This document shows, one piece after another, positions 1 to 9,698 of a stretch of 64,000 nucleotides of DNA; position 1 is the stretch's first letter, and each line of letters opens with the position of its first letter. Location of the stretch: positions 14,735 through 78,734 of the forward strand of contig NZ_MAUJ01000003.1 of the NCBI RefSeq assembly GCF_001696455.1. Reading direction: 5' to 3'. The notes beneath the pieces were generated by a model that saw only the letters and a program-made list of their open reading frames with translations, was not told the DNA's origin and searched no databases. The stretch is from Pseudoalteromonas luteoviolacea. GTDB lineage: Bacteria; Pseudomonadota; Gammaproteobacteria; Enterobacterales; Alteromonadaceae. The translations under genes were made by a program, and so were the position numbers.

Positions 1-1215
1 GCCCACTGGGCGCTGCAGTATCTAACGTGCTATTGGCTGTCGCCGCCGTTGCCGCATTGCCTGCGGTATCCGTTAAAATCACAGATAAGGTCAAAGTGCC
101 ATCATTCAGGGCACTGAGATCTAAATTGGTGAGTTGCTGGCCTGCCGATGTCACCGTCCCGTTGCCAGTGACATTGGTGCCGCCATTGCTGCTCGAAATG
201 GTATAGCTGTAGGTTGCCCCCACTTCTGCGCTACTAAAGGTAAAGGATGCCGCGCCTTTTTCAGTGTTCGAATACAAAGTATCGCCAAACGAAACACTGT
301 GACCGCTTGGCGCTTTGGTGTCGACTGTAATGGGCAGTTGTGTCGCGGCGGTATTGTTGTTGCCCGCTGCATCGGTGAAGGTATCTGCTGCAATATCCAG
401 TGTCGCGTTAGCCTCTGAATTCGCCGTAGGTGTAAATAACACGCTGTACTGTGTACTCGATGTGGCACTGAAGTTACTCAGTGTACCGCCGCTCACGATG
501 ATATCGGACGATGCAAACGTGCTGCTCGCTTCACTCAGTACAATGCTGATTGTCGCCGTTTCGCCCACTTTTAAGTTGCTGTCCGATGCGCTGAATGTGG
601 TGACCGTCGGCTTGGTTTTATCCAAGGTCGCCGTATCAGTCACCGCTGTTGCCGCGTTACCTGCCGTGTCGCTCACCGTCACTGATAAGGTTAAATTACC
701 ATCATTTAACCCGCTGATGTCCGACACATTAACGGTTTGGCCCGCGCTGGTGACCGACCCATTGCCCGTCACCGCCGTACCGCCATTATCACTGCTGAGG
801 GTATAACTGTATGTGGCGCCCACCTCAGCACTGGTGAAGCTAAAGTTCACACCACCCGTCTCTGCGCTGTTATAGCTGGTGTCATTTAAGGCCACACTGT
901 GCCCACTGGGCGCTGCAGTATCTAATGTGCTATTGGCAGTGACTGCTGTCGCCGCATTGCCTGCGGTATCCGTTAAAATCACAGATAAGGTCAAAGTGCC
1001 ATCATTCAGGGCACTGAGATCTAAATTGGTAAGCTGTTGGCCTGCCGACGTCACTGTACCGTTGCCCGTGACATTGGTGCCGCCATTGCTGCTCGAAATG
1101 GTATAGCTGTAGGTTGCCCCCACTTCTGCATTGCTGAAGGTAAAAGACGCCGCGCCTTTTTCAGTGTTCGAATACAAGGTGTCGCCAAATGAGACGCTGT
1201 GACCGCTTGGCGCTT
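1..1215 (-). repeat. Near-identical ~315-bp segment repeated at exactly 900 bp inside the giant gene
   Basis: Bases 1 to about 315 and 901 to about 1215 are almost identical (a few substitutions per 60 bases, no indels). The offset is exactly 900 bp, that is 300 codons. The segment between them encodes a more diverged copy of the same Ig-like unit and a different Ig-like unit (KPTVTTFSASDS...). The higher-order period is therefore three domains of about 100 residues. High DNA identity between domains that differ from their neighbours suggests recent duplication or gene conversion. The array probably continues past the left edge. Confidence 0.92.
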
Positions 1216-4200
1216 GCGTATCAACAATAAGTGATAAACTACTCGCCGCACTAGTCGTATTGCCCGCATTATCAACCGATTGTGCCGATACAGTATGGCT
1301 GCCGGCCTGTAAAGTTGAGGACGTAATACTCCAGGTGCCACCAGAAACGGTGGTGCTCCCAATGTTACCATCTAAATTGGATGACAAGTTTATCGTGTCA
1401 CCGGTCGTGCCCGTACCGGTGATCGTCGGCGTGGTATCATTGGTAATATTATCTGTATTTGAATTACCAGAGTCGCTACTCGAAGATAGATCAGGGCTAC
1501 TGGGCGCGCTTGGTGCAGTCGTATCTATAGTGACACTCAGGGCATTTGAAGCACTGCTTTCATTATTGCTAGCATCAGTCGCTTTTGCGGTGATGGCATG
1601 TGTTGTCGCGGCTAATGCACTCGTTGTTATTTGCCAGTTGCCGCCTATCGCTGTTGCACTGCCAAGTACTGTAGAGCCGCTTTGATCACTGTAGAGTCGA
1701 ACTGTGCTACCTGACTCAGCTGTTCCGCTAAACGTTGGTGTGGTATCAGAGGTATTGTTATCCGTACTTGAAGCGCCAGTATCTGAGCCAGAGGTTAGAT
1801 CTGGTGTCGATGGTGCATTTGGTGCGACGTCATCCGATACTGTTACTGTAAATGACTTTTGAAATGTAGTCGTTCCATCATTGGTTTGAATACACACAAT
1901 GTAGCTACCAGCACTAAGCGCCGCCTGTGTTTGCAAGTTGGAGCTGCTGATTTGGAAACTACTGTTACCCGAGTTCGCGGAACAAGTACCACTTGCGCTG
2001 CTACCACTTGTAACAAGGGTATAAGTATGGCTATCGCCACCGTCTACATCTGTAGTAGAAAGACTACCAACGTTTGTAGCCGCAGCGGTTGCTGATTGAT
2101 TTATTGTGGTAGATGACAGAGCGATGTCTGTAGGTGCATCGTTTTGAGCATTAATCGTCACTACTGCCTGATTGGTGCCCGAACTATTCGCCGTACCATC
2201 GTTAAAAGTATAATTAAGTGTGACACTTGATGGAGGACTCTCTGAATTATTTACGTAAGAGATGGACTGAATCACACCATCAACAATTGCAGAAGTTGCA
2301 CTGGCATTAAATGCCAGTACCAACGTACCCGCAGAATTCGTCGTCACAGTGCCGACATTAGTACCGTTATAAGTAAATGTACTGCCCTGTGTTAGGGTGC
2401 CCAATAAATTTAAATTAGCAAATATATCCTGTGCATTCGCACCGCCATTTCTTGATATCGTTAACGAGGCTCCGTTATAGTTACCTACGCCGCCATTAAG
2501 CGCATCGAGCTCTGTGTCAGCGACAGTCGCATCATTGTCAATCGCTACTGCAGAGCCGTTCTCTGTGAAAGTGGATAGTCCATTAAGCGAGCTAAAAACA
2601 GGCACATCATTTGCTGCAATAAAAGTGATCACCGTGTTGGCACCACTGTCAGAGACGGTAAAATCAAGCCCAGCTCCCGGCGAGCTCGAAAGCGTTAATG
2701 CAACTTCAACACTCGCAAAATCTGTGGCATCGGTATCGACTTGTAATGTGCTATTGCCATTAAAACGAACATTGTTGGTTGTTAAACCTGTCACACCTGT
2801 GACTGTGACCACATCGCCGACGGCAAGGTCGGCGATCGTGTCTCCGTTTAAGTCCGACGCACTGCCAATAAATGTATCGTTACCACTGTTGCCAGTCATC
2901 GAGTCAGTACCTGCACCAGGTCGCAACGTGTCGGTGCTATTACCGCCAGTCAGCGTATCGTTACCTGTCAGATCAGTGGCTGAAATCACTAAACTATCGC
3001 CAGCAAGAGCGGATGCATTAATAGTGACACCAGCGTTGATTGCAGAACCAGATGAATTGCTGATGGTTACACTTCCCCCATTTGCAGAGAAGTTATCGGT
3101 AATGGTCAATGACGTAACACTATTTGACCCCAGTGAAATATTTTCTACACTCGATACACTAGTAGAACCGAAGTTAAAGGTCCCACCGCCAACAAGATTT
3201 AAAGTTTCACTGCCCGCGGCACCATTAATAGCTGTAGAAAAGTCGCTGATATTCTGAGCATCGATGGTCACAGTCGCACCACTTGCTAAAGACAAAGTCC
3301 CCACATTGGTAAAACTCCCGCCGGATGTATCCGCGCCATTACTCGCAGATAAGATATCTGCTACCGTGGCTTCACCGGTTAAGCTACCCGTAAAACTTTG
3401 CCCCCCGATATCGAAAGTTACGGCGTCAGTTGCAGAGGTTGCATTGACCGTCGTTGTCGCACCAACTGTGACGGTTCTGGTGTTTGAAGAGTCATCACCA
3501 ATTGTGTAATTTTCAATACCTGAAAGTGTGGTTATATTTCCATCACCACTTATGATAACGGTTTCAGAACCGCCCGCTGTCACAGAGCCGCTAAAATTAC
3601 CATGTTGACTGGCAGTCATGGTCACTGATGCACCGCTTACTAGCGAAAGGTTAGTCACATTGGAGATTGTCGCACCGCTGATGTTTGCGCCATTCGACAT
3701 GCTTAACGTATCGGCGTTAGTGTTGTCTCCGGTAAGCGTGCCCGTATAGGTTAATGTGCCAATATCAAAAGTGATTGCATCACTCGTGCTATTTGCTGTC
3801 ACTGAGTGGTCCGCAGCAGCAACAGTCACAGTTCTTGTGTTGGATGAATCATCACCAATCACATAGTTTTCTATGCCCGAAACCGTTGCCATATTCCCGT
3901 CACCGCTGACAGAAATTGTTTCCGTTCCAGCTGCCGTAACAGTGCCCGAAAATTGCGACAACTGAGAAGCACTGATTGTTGCCGATGCTCCGCTAGACAG
4001 GGTTAAATTTTCAAAACCCGATACCGTTGCACCGGCGATACTCCCGCTATTTCCGACTGATAACGTATCTGTACCTGTACCGCCCGCGAGCGTGCCCGTT
4101 GCCGTTAAAGTTCCAATATTAACCGTGTCATTGTTTGTACTGCCGGTAATATTTTGGCCAGCGGCACCTAAAGTGATTGAATTGGCCACGGACAATATGT

Positions 4201-6187
4201 ACGACTCAATTGCTGAGTTACCCGTTAACCCATCTGTTGCAGCAGATATCGTGATTGTATCCGTGCCTGCTGCCGTAAATGTACTGAAACTATCATGTTG
4301 GGCTTCGGTCATGGTCACCGACGCACCTGAGTTTAATTCCAGTATTTCAATATTTGATACGGTCGCACCTGCGATATTAGCCCCGTTTGACAAACGCAAT
4401 GTATCACCGCTTCCACCTCCCGCATTCAATGTGCCCGTTGCAGTTAAAGCCGCGGCGTTAATCACGTCATTGGCGCTACTACCAGTTACATTTTGCGATG
4501 CGCTTCCCAATGTCAACGTCATCGCCGCGTTCAAAACATAAGTTTCAATGTCTGCGTCAGCGGTTAATTCGCCATTACCATTGGCACTGGATATCGTAAA
4601 CTGATTTGTATTGACGCCATTTATTGTCGTAAAAGACTCATGTTGAGATTCTGTCAGAGTCAGGTTGCCATTGTTTGCCGCATCTAGTGTTTCAAAGTTA
4701 GTCAGTGATGTAAGCCCACTGATATCGACTCCATCAGACACGCTAAGCGTATCTGTGCCGCCACCACCATCTGCTGTAGAGCCTGTTGCATGTGAAGTTT
4801 GCGCAATGCTCAGCGATTCATTCTCACTGGTAAATAAAATAGCTGGATTCAAATTTGCGCCAGTTGTGGTATTAAACGATGCACCAGAAGAAGTCGTCGA
4901 TGTGACGTTGGTAACACTCACAGTTGACGTACGCGTAACACTGTTATCAGTGCCATCATTGACAACCACAGTTACAGTCCTCGCCGTCGTATTTGGCGTA
5001 GACGATGTGTTGTTATATGTGATTGCATCCAAAAAAGTTTGAACCTGTGCTAAGGTCGCAGTCGCTCCTGTAATCGATATCGTGTCTTGCAAAGTAATAT
5101 CTGATTTGCCGCTCACGCCATTCAAAGCATTTTGAGCTGCACCGGTTACATTCAAGCCTTCAGACGCGCCATCCTGATCATTTGTGAGTGATACGGTAAT
5201 CGATTTTATTGTATCTGACTCAGCATCCGTCACGCTGGCACTATTGGTAATACCAACCCCACCACTCCCTTCAGAAAATGCAGACGACCTATTATTGCCA
5301 CCAGCCGCAGAGTCTAAATCCACTACCGGTGCCGTATTAGCAGCCGTCACCGTCGCTCCCACTTTAAAAGTATAGGTACCCTCATTTGGGTCATTACTGG
5401 TTATGGTAACTGTCGCGTTGGGGGAGCCGACGGTTGTTGGGTCAAGCTGGACAACAAAGGTTGTGCTTGTCACGCCATTGAGAGAACTAGAACCTGGCTG
5501 GCTCGAAATAGAAAAGTCACTAGAAGCTGAAATACTGACAAGTGGAGAGCCACTTAATGTCAATGTGGATGCTGCTATCACATTTTCAATTGTGAATGTG
5601 CGGGTAAAGTTACTACCGCCAGTTTGATGCGAACCAAAATCCGTGTGATTACTCGCGCTTAAAGCCGTGGTCCCAGAAGTAATCGATTGACCATTGCCTT
5701 TCAAATTGATGTCAGGGTCAGGAGCAGCCGCGGTACAGTCATCGGTATCCGGAAACCAAACACCTGGACCCGGACCGGCTTCACAACTTGCTTGGCTCCC
5801 ATAAGCTGTTGTACAACCAAAGCTTACTTGGCAAGAGGCGGCGAGTTCTTTAGCAATGCTCACTTCCCCATTGACCAGCGTGGAATTCATACCTTCACTA
5901 TCAAGCAGACCTTGCTCCGCTAAAAACGCCAATGTGTCAGTCTTTGCCGCTTCTTGCACAACCGATGGTCTATTTTGATTTTTTATATCAAATATTTGCG
6001 ATTTTTTCCGCTCGTCCGTGGTCGATTGCCGAAAATACTCAGCATCACCAATTTTAATGGCGTCTAAGCTTGGCACTTCATGAACAGATGTGAAATAGCT
6101 ATCAGTAATGTTAGGGGAAGCGTTAGCAGCAACGAGAGAAGGGACCATCACGCCCAAGATAGAAGTCGCCATATCAAGCTTTTTCAT
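1..6187 (-). CDS. Giant secreted Ig-like/cadherin-like repeat protein (partial, C-terminus beyond left edge)
   Basis: The minus frame opens with ATG at 6187. Stretches translated by hand all along the frame, including the repeat-rich left end, show no stop to position 1, giving at least 2060 residues. An AGGAGGT ribosome site lies 8 bases upstream. The N-terminus (MKKLDMATSILGVMVPSLVAANA) looks like a signal peptide. A choice-of-anchor-D-like domain follows at about residues 170-280 (ends near TVTITSNDPNEGTYTFKVGA), then a cadherin-like domain (NTAPVVDLDSA... ending SVSVTNV). Next come many beta-strand repeats with Asn/Asp/Gly-rich RTX-like pieces such as GNDTLTGGNSTDTL, two more cadherin/VCBS-like modules, two Big_13-like Ig modules (SPDLTSGSDTG...), and tandem Ig-like units around APSGHSVSF. 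Its start overlaps the stop of the TIGR03032 gene (TAATG), so translation is probably coupled. Function as adhesin or extracellular fibre is inference. The secretion signal and true length lie outside the window, and no secretion genes are in view. Confidence 0.9.
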   Translation of the reverse strand, partial: MKKLDMATSILGVMVPSLVAANASPNITDSYFTSVHEVPSLDAIKIGDAEYFRQSTTDERKKSQIFDIKNQNRPSVVQEAAKTDTLAFLAEQGLLDSEGMNSTLVNGEVSIAKELAASCQVSFGCTTAYGSQASCEAGPGPGVWFPDTDDCTAAAPDPDINLKGNGQSITSGTTALSASNHTDFGSHQTGGSNFTRTFTIENVIAASTLTLSGSPLVSISASSDFSISSQPGSSSLNGVTSTTFVVQLDPTTVGSPNATVTITSNDPNEGTYTFKVGATVTAANTAPVVDLDSAAGGNNRSSAFSEGSGGVGITNSASVTDAESDTIKSITVSLTNDQDGASEGLNVTGAAQNALNGVSGKSDITLQDTISITGATATLAQVQTFLDAITYNNTSSTPNTTARTVTVVVNDGTDNSVTRTSTVSVTNVTSTTSSGASFNTTTGANLNPAILFTSENESLSIAQTSHATGSTADGGGGTDTLSVSDGVDISGLTSLTNFETLDAANNGNLTLTESQHESFTTINGVNTNQFTISSANGNGELTADADIETYVLNAAMTLTLGSASQNVTGSSANDVINAAALTATGTLNAGGGSGDTLRLSNGANIAGATVSNIEILELNSGASVTMTEAQHDSFSTFTAAGTDTITISAATDGLTGNSAIESYILSVANSITLGAAGQNITGSTNNDTVNIGTLTATGTLAGGTGTDTLSVGNSGSIAGATVSGFENLTLSSGASATISASQLSQFSGTVTAAGTETISVSGDGNMATVSGIENYVIGDDSSNTRTVTVAAADHSVTANSTSDAITFDIGTLTYTGTLTGDNTNADTLSMSNGANISGATISNVTNLSLVSGASVTMTASQHGNFSGSVTAGGSETVIISGDGNITTLSGIENYTIGDDSSNTRTVTVGATTTVNATSATDAVTFDIGGQSFTGSLTGEATVADILSASNGADTSGGSFTNVGTLSLASGATVTIDAQNISDFSTAINGAAGSETLNLVGGGTFNFGSTSVSSVENISLGSNSVTSLTITDNFSANGGSVTISNSSGSAINAGVTINASALAGDSLVISATDLTGNDTLTGGNSTDTLRPGAGTDSMTGNSGNDTFIGSASDLNGDTIADLAVGDVVTVTGVTGLTTNNVRFNGNSTLQVDTDATDFASVEVALTLSSSPGAGLDFTVSDSGANTVITFIAANDVPVFSSLNGLSTFTENGSAVAIDNDATVADTELDALNGGVGNYNGASLTISRNGGANAQDIFANLNLLGTLTQGSTFTYNGTNVGTVTTNSAGTLVLAFNASATSAIVDGVIQSISYVNNSESPPSSVTLNYTFNDGTANSSGTNQAVVTINAQNDAPTDIALSSTTINQSATAAATNVGSLSTTDVDGGDSHTYTLVTSGSSASGTCSANSGNSSFQISSSNLQTQAALSAGSYIVCIQTNDGTTTFQKSFTVTVSDDVAPNAPSTPDLTSGSDTGASSTDNNTSDTTPTFSGTAESGSTVRLYSDQSGSTVLGSATAIGGNWQITTSALAATTHAITAKATDASNNESSASNALSVTIDTTAPSAPSSPDLSSSSDSGNSNTDNITNDTTPTITGTGTTGDTINLSSNLDGNIGSTTVSGGTWSITSSTLQAGSHTVSAQSVDNAGNTTSAASSLSLIVDTQAPSGHSVSFGDTLYSNTEKGAASFTFSNAEVGATYSYTISSSNGGTNVTGNGTVTSAGQQLTNLDLSALNDGTLTLSVILTDTAGNAATAVTANSTLDTAAPSGHSVALNDTSYNSAETGGVNFSFTSAEVGATYSYTLSSDNGGTAVTGNGSVTSAGQTVNVSDISGLNDGNLTLSVTVSDTAGNAATAVTDTATLDKTKPTVTTFSASDSNLKVGETATISIVLSEASSTFASSDIIVSGGTLSNFSATSSTQYSVLFTPTANSEANATLDIAADTFTDAAGNNNTAATQLPITVDTKAPSGHSVSFGDTLYSNTEKGAASFTFSSAEVGATYSYTISSSNGGTNVTGNGTVTSAGQQLTNLDLSALNDGTLTLSVILTDTAGNAATAATANSTLDTAAPSG

Positions 6188-7371
6188 TACAATACCTCCT
6201 GTGTATATTCATACAAATGCGCTGAAATCGCGTCATCACCACTGATCATTTCGGGGTAGTTAGAATTCGGTATAATGCACAGGTCATAGAGCTGGCTTAC
6301 ATCACCTTTGAATTGCAATTTAGATAGGATCTTGCCGTCATGTTTGTTGATTATCCATATACCACACACAGTATCACGCTCAGTGTATGATTTGGTGAGC
6401 GGTATATCACTTACGGCTTTGCTTGCTCTCACATGACTGGTTGCCACTAGCATGAGATCACCAAAAAATGTTAGCCCACGGGTAAAGCCAGGTAGGGTAC
6501 AAACAATGTGCTTTTCGTGTGTTGTTGGATCGAACTTAATCACTTCTCCCGCCCCAGAGTTACACAGATAAACCTCTCCTTCATGGCATCTGGGTGAATG
6601 GGGCATAGACAAGCCGCTCAGTAAAATTTCGTTTTTTTCCACGTCCATCAAGGTGCCATTGATCTCGGTTCGCCAAGAGTCTTGATGATCAAGGGTGTTA
6701 AATGTGGTGACATACTTTGGTTTTCCGCTTTGCATCGCCATGCCATTTAAGTGGCATCTATCTTCGGGCGCTAGCTCGCTGATAAAATGAGGTTTCCAAC
6801 GGGCAGTAAAGCCATTTTCGGCAGACAAGGTCGCAAGGCAAGAAAAGCTCGAGTTAACAACCCATAAGCCTTCATCACCCCAAGCTATATCGTGGTTGTT
6901 TAGGGTACCGGTGGTAAGCGATGAGCGCTCAGTGAACAGCACATCGCACTGCTTAATTGCATTTATCTGCTCAGCTCTGAGCGTTTTAAATGTCGCAGTA
7001 TCACGCTGTTCATCGCGCAGCTTACTGGCCAACGAATCGAGGTCATCCAACTGCCCGCTGACCACACTACTGCGTGACATACTACTGGCTTTAAAGTTGA
7101 CAACCCGATTGACAGTGCTGACCAAAAATCGGTCTTCACTGACACTTAGACCCATTGGGCGAACGAATTTCTTAACGCTACAGCTAAGCTTATTTTCTCT
7201 ACTTCTGAGCAACATTACGGCATGTGACTGGTAACTTGAAACAGCCAATGAAAAACCAAGTGCTTGGAGAATCTTAGGAAGATTCTCGCTATACTCACTT
7301 GCAAAATTTATATCGACGAAATCAGTTTCGTCGCCGGTGCTTCCGTAGCCTTGTTCCTTATACCCTTGCAT
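6187..7371 (-). CDS. TIGR03032 family (DUF4915-like) beta-propeller-type protein
   Basis: The protein has 394 residues. The hallmark of the TIGR03032 family is visible in the C-terminal half: LSMPHSPRCHEGEVYLCNSG followed by GEVIKFDPTTH and GFTRGLTFFGDLMLVATSH. These repeated beta-hairpin units resemble a propeller. I place the start at ATG 7371 because AAGGAG lies 7 bases before it. The open frame extends to a TTG at 7422 that has no ribosome site. There is no signal peptide. The biochemical role of the family is not known to me. The stop overlaps the ATG of the giant repeat gene (TAATG), and the secreted subtilase gene is 58 bp upstream, so it belongs to the same operon. Confidence 0.85.
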   Translation of the reverse strand: MQGYKEQGYGSTGDETDFVDINFASEYSENLPKILQALGFSLAVSSYQSHAVMLLRSRENKLSCSVKKFVRPMGLSVSEDRFLVSTVNRVVNFKASSMSRSSVVSGQLDDLDSLASKLRDEQRDTATFKTLRAEQINAIKQCDVLFTERSSLTTGTLNNHDIAWGDEGLWVVNSSFSCLATLSAENGFTARWKPHFISELAPEDRCHLNGMAMQSGKPKYVTTFNTLDHQDSWRTEINGTLMDVEKNEILLSGLSMPHSPRCHEGEVYLCNSGAGEVIKFDPTTHEKHIVCTLPGFTRGLTFFGDLMLVATSHVRASKAVSDIPLTKSYTERDTVCGIWIINKHDGKILSKLQFKGDVSQLYDLCIIPNSNYPEMISGDDAISAHLYEYTQEVL

Positions 7372-7429
7372 GTCTATACTCCTTAGCGAACGGCCTACTC
7401 TATCCGTTCGACCATCAAACAAGCTTGTT

Positions 7430-8593
7430 TTAATTTTTATTTTTTAGCCCAATCTCACTGCTCGAAAGGCCACAACCTAACAAGTACGAAATTTCCCCTG
7501 TCACCATTGCAGCTGCAGAGGAAGTGCCACGAACGGCCATATTTACAAATTGCTTTTTAAGTAAAAAATCGGCAGGTGCATATAAATCTACACATTTACC
7601 ATAGTTAGAAAACGCGGCGAGTGAACCATCCTCAGAAAGCGCCCCCACTGTTGTCACTCCTTCAATCTCAGATAGTCTATTGCCAATACAGGCGTCTTGA
7701 GCATGATTACCTGCTGATACAACAACAAACGAAATACCGCTATGGTTCAGCCCATAGCGAATAACGTTACCTAAGAGTTGAGAAACTAAAGGTAAGGTCC
7801 AACTACTGTTAATGATATCTACCTGCATTTTTTGAGAAACACTGAAAGCCAATATCATGGCTGAGTTCAGTGTACTGACTTGGCGAATCGCCACGAGCTC
7901 TGCAATGCCTGTTGAACTTTTCTCTAATCTGGATTGCAATTGAGCCGCAATCACGCCCGCAACCATATTGCCATGTCCCGTGACTGCCTTTTCTTTATTA
8001 GGGATAATCCGCTGATTATCAGCATCATATTCGAGCATCACATCGAATGCTGAAAGCCAAGGTTTAGAGAGATCAAAGCCATCGTCAATAATTGCGATAC
8101 GTTTAGGCTTTACAGAAGAGCGACACTTGAACTCCTTCAAACGTTCAAGTTGTTTGTTTTGAATTTCACGGTGACGGTTTTTTTCTGACTGATGAGTTTT
8201 TCGCACTATCGCGAAATCTGGCTGTACAGTGCCAATATAAGGTAAACGTTCGATTCGATTGTAAGTTTGTTTAAAGGCACCAACGGCTGGCGTTACCAGA
8301 GCAACTACATCCTCACCAAGTTCAGCCAATACCTGCGTTTTAATGACGCCATCAACTTTATCCAGCTGTTCTTTGTGCTGCTTATCAATTTGGACGACAA
8401 TTTTTTGGTTTAGGTAAAATTGCAACCCAACATTGCTGTTAAACACACCTTCGTGTTGTGATGTATACAACTCAATACTTTGTTGATAGTTGTGAAACAT
8501 CATATAGGGTTGCTTGGAGCTATCATATGCGATAGCTCCAAAGCTCATAAGCATTATTAGACAATAAATCAGTTTCACTGTCTGATTGCCCAT
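7430..8593 (-). CDS. Secreted subtilisin-like (S8) serine protease
   Basis: This 387-residue protein carries an N-terminal hydrophobic signal (KLIYCLIMLMSFGAIA) and a pro-region to about residue 160. The subtilase triad follows: Asp170 in IAIIDDGFD, His207 in TGHGNMVAGVIAA and Ser358 in RGTSSAAAMVTG, with the oxyanion Asn296 in VVSAGNH. The Pro usually found after GTSxA is replaced by Met. A likely role is maturation or trimming of a secreted partner such as the giant repeat protein, but this is inferred only from operon position. The ATG follows directly on the stop of the upstream collar gene (TAGATG), with GAGAAG as a weak ribosome site. Confidence 0.9.
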   Translation of the reverse strand: MGNQTVKLIYCLIMLMSFGAIAYDSSKQPYMMFHNYQQSIELYTSQHEGVFNSNVGLQFYLNQKIVVQIDKQHKEQLDKVDGVIKTQVLAELGEDVVALVTPAVGAFKQTYNRIERLPYIGTVQPDFAIVRKTHQSEKNRHREIQNKQLERLKEFKCRSSVKPKRIAIIDDGFDLSKPWLSAFDVMLEYDADNQRIIPNKEKAVTGHGNMVAGVIAAQLQSRLEKSSTGIAELVAIRQVSTLNSAMILAFSVSQKMQVDIINSSWTLPLVSQLLGNVIRYGLNHSGISFVVVSAGNHAQDACIGNRLSEIEGVTTVGALSEDGSLAAFSNYGKCVDLYAPADFLLKKQFVNMAVRGTSSAAAMVTGEISYLLGCGLSSSEIGLKNKN

Positions 8594-9142
8594 CTAACTT
8601 CTCGGAGGGAAAATACCATCCATGCAAATACAAAATTGTACAGCTAAGTATGGTTGTCTATTTTCATGGGCTTGATTTTGTCCGTTGCTCAAAATCGCTT
8701 GCGGATTTAACGTGATATTCGAACCCCCCAAGTCATCTGAACTATAGACTCGCGCCACACCTCCAGTTGTTGCTCTGGCAGCAGATAACAGCCCTGTGCC
8801 ATTAGACCTGTCAACAAGTCCATCCTTTATTGTCTTACCTGCGTGTAGTTCATGCGTATGCGAAGGTAGCTCACTCTCCATGAGCACCACATCTGGTAAA
8901 CCCACCCTATTGCCTAAATCTCCTGGAGATAAGCCCGGTCCTGTACCAAACATAGTTGGACTTCTGCCTTGTAAATCAGGCATTTGCATATTAGTTTGAC
9001 CATTGCCTCCATACGTAGTCCCAATAACAGCAAAGAGCGCTTGATTTTGGGATATATCTACAAACTGCCCATCACAAAATGTATAACCAACCGGAGCGAA
9101 AGTGTAAGGCAACATATCAACCTGACCAATAAATGGATCCAT
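8594..9142 (-). CDS. Phage tail-collar domain protein (microcystin-dependent-protein type), copy 3
   Basis: The protein has 182 residues. The tail-collar fold is recognised from FAPVGYTFCDGQFVDISQNQ, then LFAVIGTTYGGNGQTNMQMP with PDLQGRSP, then ELPSHTHEL, and the C-terminal QPYLAVQFCICMDGIFPPRS. No signal peptide is present. AAGGAG lies 8 bases before the ATG. It is the third of three tandem paralogues, separated by 13 bp from copy 2. In phages this domain sits at the fibre-baseplate region. Bacterial stand-alone copies (MdpB-like) are common but poorly understood. No phage capsid, sheath or baseplate genes lie nearby, so a domesticated fibre component is more likely than a prophage. Confidence 0.92.
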   Translation of the reverse strand: MDPFIGQVDMLPYTFAPVGYTFCDGQFVDISQNQALFAVIGTTYGGNGQTNMQMPDLQGRSPTMFGTGPGLSPGDLGNRVGLPDVVLMESELPSHTHELHAGKTIKDGLVDRSNGTGLLSAARATTGGVARVYSSDDLGGSNITLNPQAILSNGQNQAHENRQPYLAVQFCICMDGIFPPRS

Positions 9143-9155
9143 TGTAATACTCCTT

Positions 9156-9683
9156 TTAGTTGCGAGACGGATATAGGCCGTTCATACAAATAATAAAACC
9201 GAGATACAGCATCGGCATTCTGTTTTCATGTGCTTCGTCGCCGCCAGTTGTGCCAATCGCTCGGCTGCTAAATGGGTTTGTTTCTAAACCAGCCGTCGAG
9301 TCGGGTAAGAAATGCAACTCACTGCCCACATAAGACTGCCCATCTACAGGCGCTTGTAATTCAGAAGTGGCACTTGTCACCTGAACGGTATGGCTATGCG
9401 CGGGTAATTGAGACGTTGATAACACCACTTGCTCAACACCAAAGCGCTGGCCTAGCACTCGGTTTGTCAGCCCAGGGCCTTGGCCATCACCCACAGGGAT
9501 CCGCCCACGCATATCCGGAAGACCGTAAGTGGAACGCCCGTCGCCGCCATAATTCGAACCTAACAAACTAAATAAAGATTGATTGTCTGTTATCGCCTGA
9601 AGCTGACCAGCGCAATAAGACCAGTGGTACGGAGAATATACGCCCGCAAACATGCGAATTTCGCCTAAATATGCATCACTCAT
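9156..9683 (-). CDS. Phage tail-collar domain protein, copy 2
   Basis: A 175-residue protein with the same architecture as its neighbours: YSPYHWSYCAGQLQAITDNQ, SLFSLLGSNYGGDGRSTYGL, PDMRGRIPVGDGQGPG, QLPAHSHTV and the closing MLYLGFIICMNGLYPSRN. Start ATG has AAGGAG 6 bases upstream. The middle segment after the SHSHT-type motif differs fully from copies 1 and 3, which is the tip-like region expected to vary. It lies 15 bp after copy 1 and 13 bp before copy 3, so the three are co-transcribed and could form a mixed oligomer. Confidence 0.92.
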   Translation of the reverse strand: MSDAYLGEIRMFAGVYSPYHWSYCAGQLQAITDNQSLFSLLGSNYGGDGRSTYGLPDMRGRIPVGDGQGPGLTNRVLGQRFGVEQVVLSTSQLPAHSHTVQVTSATSELQAPVDGQSYVGSELHFLPDSTAGLETNPFSSRAIGTTGGDEAHENRMPMLYLGFIICMNGLYPSRN

Positions 9684-9698
9684 ATTATGCTCCTTGGG

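Noticed and set aside
1..1215. Possible CRISPR array or insertion sequence from the repeated DNA
   Set aside because: The repeat period is 900 bp, stays in frame and encodes Ig-like domains; there are no short regular spacers or cas genes.
1..6187. Numerous plus-strand open frames of 60-250 codons across the first 6 kb
   Set aside because: They are Val/Leu/Pro-rich complements of the Thr/Ser/Asn/Gly-rich repeat protein on the minus strand, without ribosome sites. The minus frame reads as clear domains throughout.
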